Source of the DNA: Leeuwenhoekiella polynyae
GTDB lineage: Bacteria > Bacteroidota > Bacteroidia > Flavobacteriales > Flavobacteriaceae
Length of the DNA stretch: 64,000 nucleotides
NCBI RefSeq assembly: GCF_004104075.1
Contig: NZ_QOVK01000009.1
Coordinates: forward strand, 85,683-149,682
Direction: 5' to 3'
How positions within the stretch are numbered: the stretch's first letter is position 1; each line of letters begins with the position of its first letter. The notes under the pieces are model-generated. The model had not been told where the DNA came from and made no database searches. It saw nothing but the letters and a program-made list of their open reading frames with translations. Of this stretch, positions 53,955 through 62,476 are shown one piece after another. The position numbers were made by a program, and so were the translations under genes.

Positions 53955-55353
53955 TCTGCGGTCTTAAATTAGGGTTGAGTTCGAGCTCGTTCTGAGGAAT
54001 AGGGAAAATACGGTCAGTAGCATCCCAACTTTCCTTTAATTCACCTAACACTGCATCCAGTTTATCAAAGCGCTTGAGGTCAAAAAAGCGATGCCCCAGT
54101 TCGGTAAAAAGTTCTACCCTTCGCTCCTGTACTACCGCATCTAAAAGGGCAGTTCCATCCAATCCGGCTAAAGGCGTAAGACCGGCACGCTGCCTGAGAG
54201 CATTTAAATCTGCCAGAGCGGGTGCAGGCCTGTTGAGCCGTGCATAGGCTTCGGCACGTATTAAATACACTTCTGCCAATCTCAGCATAATACTGTGCTC
54301 CAGAGAAACAGTCGTGTTAGTATTCTGTTTATACTTATAGGCAAAAGCATAGCTGTTTGTACCTTCAGTAACAGTTTGAACCCAGGCCTGTTCCCGTTGA
54401 TCCCCATTCTCAAAAGAATTTAGTAAAACAGTACTAAGGGCTGAATCAGGTGGCGGAGCCGTACTGAATATAAACTGCGGTCCTTCGGTAGTATTTCCAC
54501 CAGCTGCATTAGGTGCTAATTGCCACAGGGTTTCCCGGCTGTTTACCAGAAACACTTCATCCAACTCCGGGTTTAACGCATAATAGTCCTGCTGTGCCAG
54601 CACCGCACCGGCTTCCTCTGCTGCCTGCTCCCAATTGTTGGCATACAGATATACCCGCGCCAATACCGCAGTACAGGCCCATGTATTGGGTCGTGTACGG
54701 GATGCATTGGTATAGGCTTGAGGAAGCAGTGCTTTGGCCCGTGCCAAATCTTCAATACACCTTTGGTAAACCTCAACTTCTTCCTTGCGCGAGGCACTGC
54801 GATTGGTTTCATAGTCGGTACTGCTGAGATAAGGTATTGCCCCGTAGAGTTGAGTCAGGTAAAAATGAATCAACGCCCGGTTAAATAAAGCTTCGCCCAT
54901 CAATTGATTCTGTTGCTCTGGTGTAAGATCGACAGCATTGGGAACCGCTTCAAGAATGCTGTTTGCCGCAAAGATCAAATTATAACTGTTATTCCACTGT
55001 ATGGCCAGATAGGGATTACCCGGCAAAAGACTGTTGGTATTAAAGGGCTCTACATTAGGCAACGAACTGGTATATAAATCGAGTTCGTCAGCATAATGAC
55101 CTAGCAGATAGCTCATACCTTCGGTATTTCCGGTAAGCAGTGTATTGTCCCGGTAACCCGCATAAATATCGGTTAAGGCAGCCGAGGCCGTAGTATAGTC
55201 GTTAAATACGCCCGCTCCGTATAACTGATCATCGGGCAGCTCCAGTTCTACAAAAGATTCACAGGCTGTCAAATTTAGAAGCAACAGTAGGAATAAGGCG
55301 CTCCGCTTTAGGGGACAGAGAAACGTGTTTGGATTTATCGTTTTCATCATCAT
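53941..55353 (-). CDS. RagB/SusD family outer membrane lipoprotein, probably peptide-linked
   Basis: The 470-residue protein has the lipobox NLTACESF (Cys31 from the first of three Met). TPR-like repeats (LFNRALIHFYLTQLYG) and the C-terminal VVQERRVELFTELGHRFFDLKRF and FPIPQNELELNPNL motifs are SusD signatures. The lack of a carbohydrate-active gene beside it and the overlap with a peptidase make it resemble the RagB type, which binds peptides in Porphyromonas. The ligand is inferred. Confidence 0.93.
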   Translation of the reverse strand: MMMKTINPNTFLCPLKRSALFLLLLLNLTACESFVELELPDDQLYGAGVFNDYTTASAALTDIYAGYRDNTLLTGNTEGMSYLLGHYADELDLYTSSLPNVEPFNTNSLLPGNPYLAIQWNNSYNLIFAANSILEAVPNAVDLTPEQQNQLMGEALFNRALIHFYLTQLYGAIPYLSSTDYETNRSASRKEEVEVYQRCIEDLARAKALLPQAYTNASRTRPNTWACTAVLARVYLYANNWEQAAEEAGAVLAQQDYYALNPELDEVFLVNSRETLWQLAPNAAGGNTTEGPQFIFSTAPPPDSALSTVLLNSFENGDQREQAWVQTVTEGTNSYAFAYKYKQNTNTTVSLEHSIMLRLAEVYLIRAEAYARLNRPAPALADLNALRQRAGLTPLAGLDGTALLDAVVQERRVELFTELGHRFFDLKRFDKLDAVLGELKESWDATDRIFPIPQNELELNPNLRPQNDGY

Positions 55354-55357
55354 GTGT

Positions 55358-58300
55358 TTAAAAAGAAAGAGTAATCCCTGTAGTCAGGGTGGTTAAAGGC
55401 GGTAAAGACAATACCGACTGGTTTTCGGGGTCATTACCCGTGTAGGGCGTCCATACCGCAAGATTTTGCCCCTGTACACTCAGTGTACATTGCAGCTTTC
55501 TAAAGAACTGCTTCGGAAAGGTATAATTCAGAGCCAGGTTTTTAAGGCGTACAAACGAAGCATCGCTGTAAGCCAATGTGCTGCTTCGCGCATAGGCAAA
55601 CCCCAATGCCGGTGCCAATACGCGTCCCGAGGCATAGCGTTGCACCCGGCTAAGATCACCCTCCTGCTGCCAACGCTCCAGCACTCCGGTATGCTGATTA
55701 GCTCCACCTCCGGGTATCGCGTTCTGATAGACCGCATCCAAGCCGGTTTGCTTAACAAACTGCAGCAACACATTCAATTCCCAGCCTTTATAGGAAAAAC
55801 TATTGGAAAAGCCTCCAAAATATTTTGGATCAAGGGAGACTACCGCCTGCCGGTCGTCTGCAAAGCTGACTGAATCATCTTCGTTAAAATCGGTAAATTC
55901 ATAGATTCCGCTTTCCGGATTCACCTGGGTAAATTCGAAGACCTTTACAATATTCAGAGGCTCCCCCACTACATATTGATTGGCGTAAGTAGAACCTTCC
56001 AGATCGGGAAAACTTTTTAAAGTCGTTTTGGGTATCGTAAGATTGATCCCACTCTCCCACCGAAACGCTTTATTGTCCAGGTTAACGGTATTCAGACTAA
56101 GCTCCCAGCCTTTATTTTCAACGAGCGCATCCAGATTGGCCTGCAGATTGCTAAATCCCGTAGTACCGGGAAGCGGAATACCCACCAATTGATTGCCCGA
56201 ACGATTGCGGTAAAAAGCCACCGTACTGCGAATTCGGTCATTAAACATACCCAGTTCCAGAGCCAGCTCCAGTTTTTTATTGGTCTCCCAGCTAAAATTG
56301 GGGTTAAAAAGCCGCGTAGGTTCCAATGTGGTTTGACCGTCATAACTCGTACCTGTACTCGTATAGGTATTTAGGTATTGATAATCGCCTATGGCGTCAC
56401 TTCCGGTAATCCCGTAACTTCCCCGCAATTTTCCAAAATTGAGAAACCCCATCTTATCTTTAACGCCGCGCTCTTCACTAAAAATCCAGGCCAGACCCAC
56501 AGCTCCAAAATTGGCAAATTGTTTGCCGGGGCCAAACCGGCTAGAGCCGTCCCGCCTTGCTGTCAGATTAAGCAGGTATTTGGAATTCAACTGATAATTG
56601 ATACGCCCAAAGGCTGCCACATAACGGTATTCCCGTACATCGTTATTGGTAATACGCAAGGTGCTTGCTGCAGCGGCATTGGTGATCAGGCTGTTGCTGG
56701 CAAAGCCAAAAGCATAAATCCCCAGTTGTTGGCGCTGTTGATCCTGAAAGCTACCTCCCACCAAAACATCCAGCTCGTGATTGCCCCAGACTGCCTGATA
56801 ATTGAGTTGCGGCTCAACAATCCACGAATGGGACGAAGCGTCATTGGTACGCAAACTTGAGAATTCACTGCCCCTGCCAAATGCCGGGTCTATAGCAGTT
56901 GATGGGTTGGTCACCTGCTCATCTACTTTAGAAGTGGTATAACCCAAATTCACCTTGGCGGTAAGCGCGTCAAACAAGCGGTAACTGATAACCGAATTGG
57001 CAATCAGGGTTTGGGTCTGCACTTCATATGCACGCTCGAGACTGGCTAGTGGATTATTCCACGTAGAATTTTCCCAATTGAGATTACCTACTTCATCATA
57101 TAATTCTGGTGCATTGGGTGCCAGTTGATAAGCCAGGCGTATCAAATCGCTTTGAGGCAGGTTGTTTTGATCACTGGTATAGGTGGTAGACAGGTTTATT
57201 CTAAACCGCTCATCTGTAGATTGGTGATTCAAATTTAAATGTACTGAACCTCGGCCATAGGTATAATCTCCCGGAAATACCGTTCCCTGCCTTTGATAGC
57301 CACCACTTAGTAAAAAACGGGTTTGCGCACTGCCTCCCGATACTGATACCTGAGCATTAAGGGTTTCGGCCTGCCTGCCTATAAATACCTCCTGCCAGTG
57401 GGTATACCGGTCACGATCCCAGGTGCCGTTGATATCATAGGCGTTAGCCGGGATGGCGATTCCGTCATTGGCATAGGCCTCTTCCCGCATCTGCAAAAAC
57501 TGTGGGGTGTTTAGCATTTGGGTGGTACGGCCTACATAACTGATTCCGCTTTGTAATCGGGCCTGAAACCGGGTTTTTCCGGGACTACCGGTTTTGGTAG
57601 TGATCAGCACCACCCCATTGGCCCCGCGCGAACCGTATATGGCTGTGGCATCGGCATCTTTGAGAATCTCAATGCTTTTGATATCTGCCGGATTGATGCT
57701 GTTGAGCGGACTCAACCCGTCTCCGGGCAGTATAGAACCGTAGGTTTGGTTATACCCGAGGGTTTCACTGGCGTAGGGAACGCCATCTATGATATACAGG
57801 GGTTTATTGGCCTGAGCGCGCAAGCTGTTAACTCCCCGTATCTGAATGTCAAAACTGCCTCCCGGCACTCCGGTGGTTTGGGTGATATTAACCCCTGCCA
57901 TCCGGCCCTGCAGGGCGGCTAACGGATTGGTCACCGGCTGCCGCTCGATTTCCTCGGCGGTCACCCGGGCGATACTACCCGTTTGCTCGCGGCGGGTGGT
58001 GTTGTAATACCCGGCATTGATGATCACCTCGCCCAGGTCTGTAATGTCCTGTTGCAGGATGATATTAAAAGTAGTTTGATTCCCCACCGGCAGCAATAAG
58101 GTCTTAAAACCGATATAGCTGATACGCAAGGTATCCTGCGGCGAGGCCAGCAGTTCAAAGCTCCCGTCCATATCGGTTTGAGTACCGGTATTCGAATTTT
58201 TAAGGGAAATACTTACCCCGGGGATGGGGTTGTCATTCGTGTCGGTAACGCTTCCGGTTACCCGTGATTGTAAGGGTGAGGCACTGGCCCAGAGGGCGCT

Positions 58301-58369
58301 CAGGCTCATTAAAAGGCATATCAGCCCCGGCAACGCAGCCCCCGTAAGGCGCGTAGTCTTATTTTTCAT
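55358..58369 (-). CDS. SusC/RagA family TonB-linked outer membrane transporter, probably peptide-linked
   Basis: The 1003-residue protein has a signal ending near ALWASA, a carboxypeptidase-regulatory-like domain (about 38-115), a plug with ILKDADATAIYGSRGANG, and a barrel ending in TLSF. It is 4 bp from the SusD gene. By eye its coding region is richer in G+C than the mannan genes, with several antisense open frames as a result. The upstream leader holds a strong inverted repeat. With SusD and S9 it would make a peptide uptake unit. Confidence 0.93.
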   Translation of the reverse strand: MKNKTTRLTGAALPGLICLLMSLSALWASASPLQSRVTGSVTDTNDNPIPGVSISLKNSNTGTQTDMDGSFELLASPQDTLRISYIGFKTLLLPVGNQTTFNIILQQDITDLGEVIINAGYYNTTRREQTGSIARVTAEEIERQPVTNPLAALQGRMAGVNITQTTGVPGGSFDIQIRGVNSLRAQANKPLYIIDGVPYASETLGYNQTYGSILPGDGLSPLNSINPADIKSIEILKDADATAIYGSRGANGVVLITTKTGSPGKTRFQARLQSGISYVGRTTQMLNTPQFLQMREEAYANDGIAIPANAYDINGTWDRDRYTHWQEVFIGRQAETLNAQVSVSGGSAQTRFLLSGGYQRQGTVFPGDYTYGRGSVHLNLNHQSTDERFRINLSTTYTSDQNNLPQSDLIRLAYQLAPNAPELYDEVGNLNWENSTWNNPLASLERAYEVQTQTLIANSVISYRLFDALTAKVNLGYTTSKVDEQVTNPSTAIDPAFGRGSEFSSLRTNDASSHSWIVEPQLNYQAVWGNHELDVLVGGSFQDQQRQQLGIYAFGFASNSLITNAAAASTLRITNNDVREYRYVAAFGRINYQLNSKYLLNLTARRDGSSRFGPGKQFANFGAVGLAWIFSEERGVKDKMGFLNFGKLRGSYGITGSDAIGDYQYLNTYTSTGTSYDGQTTLEPTRLFNPNFSWETNKKLELALELGMFNDRIRSTVAFYRNRSGNQLVGIPLPGTTGFSNLQANLDALVENKGWELSLNTVNLDNKAFRWESGINLTIPKTTLKSFPDLEGSTYANQYVVGEPLNIVKVFEFTQVNPESGIYEFTDFNEDDSVSFADDRQAVVSLDPKYFGGFSNSFSYKGWELNVLLQFVKQTGLDAVYQNAIPGGGANQHTGVLERWQQEGDLSRVQRYASGRVLAPALGFAYARSSTLAYSDASFVRLKNLALNYTFPKQFFRKLQCTLSVQGQNLAVWTPYTGNDPENQSVLSLPPLTTLTTGITLSF

Positions 58370-58410
58370 AACTTCGTCGTGTTAATAAATGAAACAATAG
58401 TTTTATTTAA

Positions 58411-58458
58411 GCTCACGCCTTCCCCACTTGATTCCACTCTGAGGGGAAGGTCTGGAGC
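58411..58458. promoter_or_regulatory. Leader inverted repeat before the third SusC gene
   Basis: CCTTCCCC (58418-58425) and GGGGAAGG (58443-58450) are perfect arms 17 bases apart; GCTC (58411) and GAGC (58455) extend the pairing past a bulge. It lies about 50 bp upstream of the SusC ATG and could be a leader hairpin or operator. Confidence 0.5.
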
Positions 58459-58494
58459 TTAGAAGACTTACTAAAATTTATTCAGCAATGGCTT

Positions 58495-58536
58495 GTCATT
58501 CTGAGCTTATCGAATGTCAGTCTGAGCTTGTCGAAG
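58495..58536. repeat. Two tandem copies of a 21-bp CTGAGCTTRTCGAA element
   Basis: GTCATTCTGAGCTTATCGAAT (58495-58515) is followed directly by GTCAGTCTGAGCTTGTCGAAG (58516-58536). The motif is a common extragenic repeat in Bacteroidota genomes, analogous to REP sequences. Confidence 0.7.
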
Positions 58537-59918
58537 ACCATTCGGTTATCAACTAGCTTAAACATCTATTAACCCAGCTTGACAGCTGAAATTTACTTTT
58601 TAGCGCTTCTCTTTTCTCTCTTTCACAGACCTTACGATCTGCCAGCTCTTTTTTTTGTGGCTAATTCACCGGTGTGCTTAAACCTACCCGGTATAAGCCC
58701 TAGTCCCTTAAAAGGGTCAACCCACCCATCTACAGGCTACTTCGTAGGGAAATAACCCATAACCCACGGGTGACTTAGCGGATTATGACGTGTACCCGTA
58801 AACACGTGCGTCATACATAAGTTTTATTTTTTATGGTTTATGTATTTTGATTAATCAGAATAGTGCTGCTAAAGCAAGATTCTTACTTCTATTTATGTTC
58901 TCTTTCTTTTTTGCATTGCCCAAAAAAGAAACAAAAAACGCTAGGCTCACAAGATGGTATCTAAATTTATCGTTCGCTGCACTGCATGCGCTTAACTCGG
59001 CCGCTCTGGCGGCCTCAAACAGAACCGCCTGCTACGTTTCGCTTACTTCAAATTTTACGATACCTTCTTGTAGGCCGTTTCTAAAATTGGAACTAAGAAT
59101 ATCATTCTTTAGTTCTCCCTCGGTTCAGAATAGCCAGGGCAGAGCGTTAAGAAAAGGTCTGGTAGACCTTTTTAGCGAATGAGCCAGATGGCGCGTAGGC
59201 TTTAAAACGGACTACTTTACTTTAAGTAAGAATTACTCTTAGTAAAACCTGATTAGCGACGCGGAGCTGACAAGGCGGTTTTCGCCCCTAAGGCGAAAAA
59301 TTCCTAAGCGAGGGGCTCCTTTCTTTTCTGCATCCGACGACCGTAGGGAGAGGAATGCACTGTTACAAGAGAACCTTTAAGTCTTCAAACGACGTAGGAG
59401 TCTCTCGAGCTCAAGAAAATGAACAGAACATCCTTAGAACCTCTAAACACTCATACCCTAAAGGTTTACCTTAAACTCGTAAACCCTTATAGATAGCCTC
59501 ATTTAAAAAAATGAATACAACACCACGTGTATACCATAGGCAAAATCAATTTAAAAAATTAAACACCTCACCCCGTGAGGGATGGCGGCCACGATGGCCT
59601 TAATAAATGTAGGGGGAATCTTAGGGGTGCGAAGCTTTATAAAAAGAAGTAGACAACTTTGAAAAGACAAGTTGAAGATTTACGAAGCGCCCGAATACAA
59701 AAAAGGCGCGGGGAATCAACTTATCGGATTGAGGTACTGGTTACCTACACACAATAAGCGATCCGCCCGTGCCATGGTCACGAGCATCACGGCTTATCCT
59801 CTCGTGTGTTCAAAATTACCAGTTTTCAATCCGAGATTCAAAGCGAATGCTTCCATATATTACTTAAAGAAGTTTCGCAAATATATAATTCTGAGGTAAA
59901 TATAATAAATGTTTTTGT
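58537..59918. other. Gene-free 1.4-kb region with small hairpins
   Basis: Open frames here (for example 58847-59182 and 59672-59899) have no recognisable protein features and the composition is more GC-rich than nearby genes. A hairpin TATGACG...CGTCATA lies at 58784-58815, CCCTT/AAGGG at 58706-58717, and GGCCA/TGGCC at 59587-59599. Stretches such as CCGACGACCGTAGGGAGAGGAATGCA recall dispersed flavobacterial intergenic sequence. I found no tRNA, rRNA or other named RNA. Confidence 0.5.
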
Positions 59919-59980
59919 TTATGGTGATATAACACCATAATATTTTTATCCATAATGGTCAAATTCATTGCTTAAGCAAT
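59919..59980. promoter_or_regulatory. Three dyads upstream of the XRE regulator gene (autoregulatory operators)
   Basis: TTATGGTG/CACCATAA with a 6-base spacer (59919-59940), CCATAATGG (59950-59958) and the perfect ATTGCTTAAGCAAT (59967-59980) lie in 62 bp. The last ends 4 bp before the ATG. CCATAA is shared by the first two. This is the layout expected for a self-repressing XRE protein. Confidence 0.6.
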
Positions 59981-59984
59981 AATT

Positions 59985-60245
59985 ATGGACAGTAAAAAAG
60001 CATTAGAACTTTATATGAAAGAGTTTGGTAAAAACCTAGCTAAGCTCCGAGAAAAAAAGTTTAAAACGATGAATAAGGTTGCAATAAACTCTGATTTTGA
60101 TTCGAGTAATTATAATAAGTATGAGAATGGTAAAGGGAATCCAACTATTGAAACTATTCTAAAAATGGCTAGCCTACTAGAAATTGAACCAAAAGATCTT
60201 TTTAATTTTAAGTTCGATATTAAAAAGCACAAAATTGATATGTAG
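59985..60245 (+). CDS. XRE family helix-turn-helix regulator
   Basis: The 86-residue protein is essentially one HTH_3 domain: GKNLAKLREKKFKTMNKVA, then the recognition helix region SDFDSSNYNKYENGKGNPTIETILKMASLLEIEPKDLF. The sequence is Lys-rich and AT-rich, unlike the PUL genes. Its short leader carries three dyads. It is the first gene after the gene-free region and could control the accessory genes downstream. Confidence 0.85.
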   Translation: MDSKKALELYMKEFGKNLAKLREKKFKTMNKVAINSDFDSSNYNKYENGKGNPTIETILKMASLLEIEPKDLFNFKFDIKKHKIDM

Positions 60246-60561
60246 GTTTACTATATAATTTTCTAGTATTTTTTTGATTTTATACGCCCTTCATACTCTA
60301 TCATAATTTTTGGCTTGGTGATGATACGCTATCGCTTTTCCGACTTACTTAACAAAAATTATACTGGTATAATCCTAAAATGGAGTTCCATTTTAATGGG
60401 ATTAAGGAATACCGTAAGCTGGTATGTTTTGGAAAAAGTAATTTGACCTACCACTTGGATAAACAGGAATTAAAGTTCCGATTATCCCGGAATAATAAAC
60501 GGGATAACGGGTATTTTCTCAGGATATAACAACAGCCAGTTTAAAGAGAGACACTGCATAA
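60246..60561. other. 316-bp intergenic region with two hairpins and a doubtful small ORF
   Basis: A long hairpin spans 60370-60404 (TAATCC and TAAAATGGA paired with TCCATTTTA and GGATTA around a GT loop and ATG bulge). A second is TTATCCCG...CGGGATAA at 60482-60507. A 49-codon frame (60380-60529) starts inside the first hairpin; it shows no known family and may be the remnant of a longer gene. Confidence 0.45.
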
Positions 60562-61674
60562 ATGAGTAATTTGAAAAAAAAGATTAACGAAACCTTTGAT
60601 TATGCTGTTTACCTGCATATGGTCGGCAATTTTGTACCAAATACTGACCTAAAACAAATCAAGGATATTGTTACAGCAGTTAATGATTTTCTAAAAAATA
60701 GTGATCCCGAATTAATAAAGGAACGATTGCCAGAAATAAGGTCTCTTCTAAAAAAAATGACTGACCAATTTATTAATAAATTTCCTCTAAAATGTACTAT
60801 ATCAGAAATTGCTACAGCATGGAATGACCTATTTAAGAATAGGGATGATGAGTATAGTTTTTTAAACTCTGGAATTGATTATGGTTGGTTTGAGAAATTT
60901 ATGGATTTATCAAATTTTTATCATTACAATTATGTTCCTTATCATTATAAAATTGGAATTTTTGGGCATAAAGGATTAGGAGGTATAGAAGAAGAATTCT
61001 TACTAAAAGATTCTTTTAATCTATTAGTAAAAGCTCAATATTTCTTTGATGTACTTTTAAAGTACGGTGAAATATTGAAACAAGAAGAAGCCAAAGGACA
61101 AAAGTTTACTAATGAGAAAAGAAGTGAATTGACAGAACTAAATTATGAAGTAGCTGTAAATAGTAGACTCTCAATTGTTTCATTCTTCTCTTTTATAGAG
61201 TGTTTTGTAAACAGTATTGGACATGATTATTCATTAAGAAACCTTGAAAAACTTGATGAGAAACAACAAGAGATTTTAAATGGTATGAAAAATAAAGGGT
61301 ATTTATCATTAAAATCAAAAATTGAGATTTTTCAAAAAATAATTAGGCAAGATAAAAGAGCAATCATAAATACAACTGATGACAATCAAATTAAGGAACC
61401 TTTCAAATCGTTTTTTGAAAACTTTGAAGATTTAAGAAACTCATCAGTTCACTATTCTCCGAAAAAAGTGAGGATTTGGCTAAAACCTCAGGACTGGATA
61501 AAAAAAGCAAACGACTTTTCTAAGATATCCATGGAAGTTGGACTTTTATTCTGGAAAACTTGCTATCCTGATTTTAGCGAACCTGACTATATTGGAAGAT
61601 TGGATTTTAATTATTTATATGATATAGCCAAGAAGAAATCCGAAACAATAAAAAAGATTGAAAAACAAATGTAA
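60562..61674 (+). CDS. Hypothetical protein with HEPN-like RX4H motif
   Basis: The 370-residue soluble protein is mostly helical, Lys/Glu/Asn-rich and AT-rich. I do not recognise a family over its full length. Near the C-terminus FEDLRNSSVHYSP holds Arg292-x4-His297 in a helical context, which matches the RX4-6H active-site motif of HEPN ribonucleases found in toxin-antitoxin and defence systems. The rest (for example SFFSFIECFVNSIGHDYS) resembles helices of HEPN-type apical domains. No antitoxin-like nucleotidyltransferase is beside it. Function is a hypothesis from one motif. Confidence 0.55.
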   Translation: MSNLKKKINETFDYAVYLHMVGNFVPNTDLKQIKDIVTAVNDFLKNSDPELIKERLPEIRSLLKKMTDQFINKFPLKCTISEIATAWNDLFKNRDDEYSFLNSGIDYGWFEKFMDLSNFYHYNYVPYHYKIGIFGHKGLGGIEEEFLLKDSFNLLVKAQYFFDVLLKYGEILKQEEAKGQKFTNEKRSELTELNYEVAVNSRLSIVSFFSFIECFVNSIGHDYSLRNLEKLDEKQQEILNGMKNKGYLSLKSKIEIFQKIIRQDKRAIINTTDDNQIKEPFKSFFENFEDLRNSSVHYSPKKVRIWLKPQDWIKKANDFSKISMEVGLLFWKTCYPDFSEPDYIGRLDFNYLYDIAKKKSETIKKIEKQM

Positions 61675-61885
61675 AATTTAAAAAAACTGGCTATATATAC
61701 AATGGGCAGACGGTAGAAATATCAAGGACTGTAGCCCCGCTCCCGCCAGTCTGTAACTGGTGGCGCGGTAAACTAAGCCAAAATATAAGTAACTAAACTT
61801 CGAAAGGGAAAGAATTTTTTGTACTTTCGAGAACTACCATCCTAAAAGCTACCCAAAATAAATTACTCACCACCACTAGTGAAAG

Positions 61886-61940
61886 GTTCACCCGTAGTTC
61901 ACCCGTAGTTCACCCGTGTTTCACCCGTACTTCACTCGAG
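61886..61940. repeat. Five tandem copies of an 11-bp unit, GTTCACCCGTA
   Basis: Copies start at 61886, 61897, 61908, 61919 and 61930. The first two are identical, the third and fourth differ by one base and the fifth by several. The period of 11 is about one helical turn, so proteins bound to each copy would lie on the same face of the DNA. Confidence 0.85.
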
Positions 61941-62200
61941 TACAAGGCTATAATAAGGCATAGATACCTCTCGGATTAAGCTACTACAAAGCTAAGATGA
62001 TCCATTTAAACCTCACGTGCCACCAGGATTGTATTCAGGTATTTTGTACAAACCGGAAAACGCATCAGCAGTAATGCTATAGATCACGGCATTCTCCTGC
62101 TCCCCTCCTATCCTAATCCCCGTTTTCTACGAGCATCGTCCTGAGATCAGTCTGGGCTATACTACCCTCTAACAACTTTGCTACCGTATTCAACTACAAA

Positions 62201-62255
62201 ATCTGTGGCAAAGTGTGGTTGGAGTGTGGTTGCACTGTGGTAGCAGTGTGGTAGC
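62201..62255. repeat. Five tandem copies of a second 11-bp unit, AGTGTGGTTGC
   Basis: Copies start at 62201, 62212, 62223, 62234 and 62245. The core TGTGG is present in all. The unit is not the one in the array 260 bp upstream, but the period and the copy number are the same. Confidence 0.82.
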
Positions 62256-62435
62256 ACCTAGAAGATGCCTGCACGTAAACTGCCAGTTGCCCAGATGCAA
62301 AGTGGGCTCTGTAATGAGGTGGATGGGTTGTAAAATGTGCTTTTTGATTTAGAACAGTATTGGATCTTACTCATAACTCCTTGATCATTAGGCATAAAAA
62401 GCATAACATTTCCACGAATGGCTTTTATAAACGAC

Positions 62436-62443
62436 TATATTTG
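62436..62443 (+). promoter_or_regulatory. Candidate -7 element before the coiled-coil gene
   Basis: TATATTTG matches the Bacteroidota -7 consensus TAnnTTTG and lies 33 bp before the ATG at 62477. A -33 TTTG is not evident. Confidence 0.45.
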
Positions 62444-62476
62444 TTACGATAAAACCAGTTATAAGCAATCAAAACA

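Larger units (their letters stand above)
61675..62476. other. 802-bp non-coding region with two 11-bp tandem repeat arrays
   Basis: No credible gene is seen. A hairpin lies at about 61746-61769 (CCGCCAGT paired with ACTGGTGG, one G-T pair) and another at 61800-61830 (TCGAAAG/CTTTCGA). Two separate five-copy arrays with an 11-base period follow, at 61886-61940 and 62201-62255. The region resembles control or insertion DNA rather than decayed coding sequence. Confidence 0.55.

Noticed and set aside
56378..56860. 160-codon antisense frame inside the third SusC gene
   Set aside because: Shadow of the SusC coding frame; no protein features of its own.
58847..59182. 111-codon open frame on the plus strand in the gene-free region
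   Set aside because: No recognisable domain, low-complexity Ser/Leu/Phe-rich start, and no promoter or operon context; looks like open frame in non-coding repeat-type DNA.
59672..59899. 75-codon open frame before the XRE gene
   Set aside because: Composition and sequence do not resemble a protein and it overlaps the region leading to the dyads.
61886..62255. 11-bp tandem arrays considered as CRISPR or coding repeats
   Set aside because: There are no spacers between units, and a period of 11 does not keep a reading frame.
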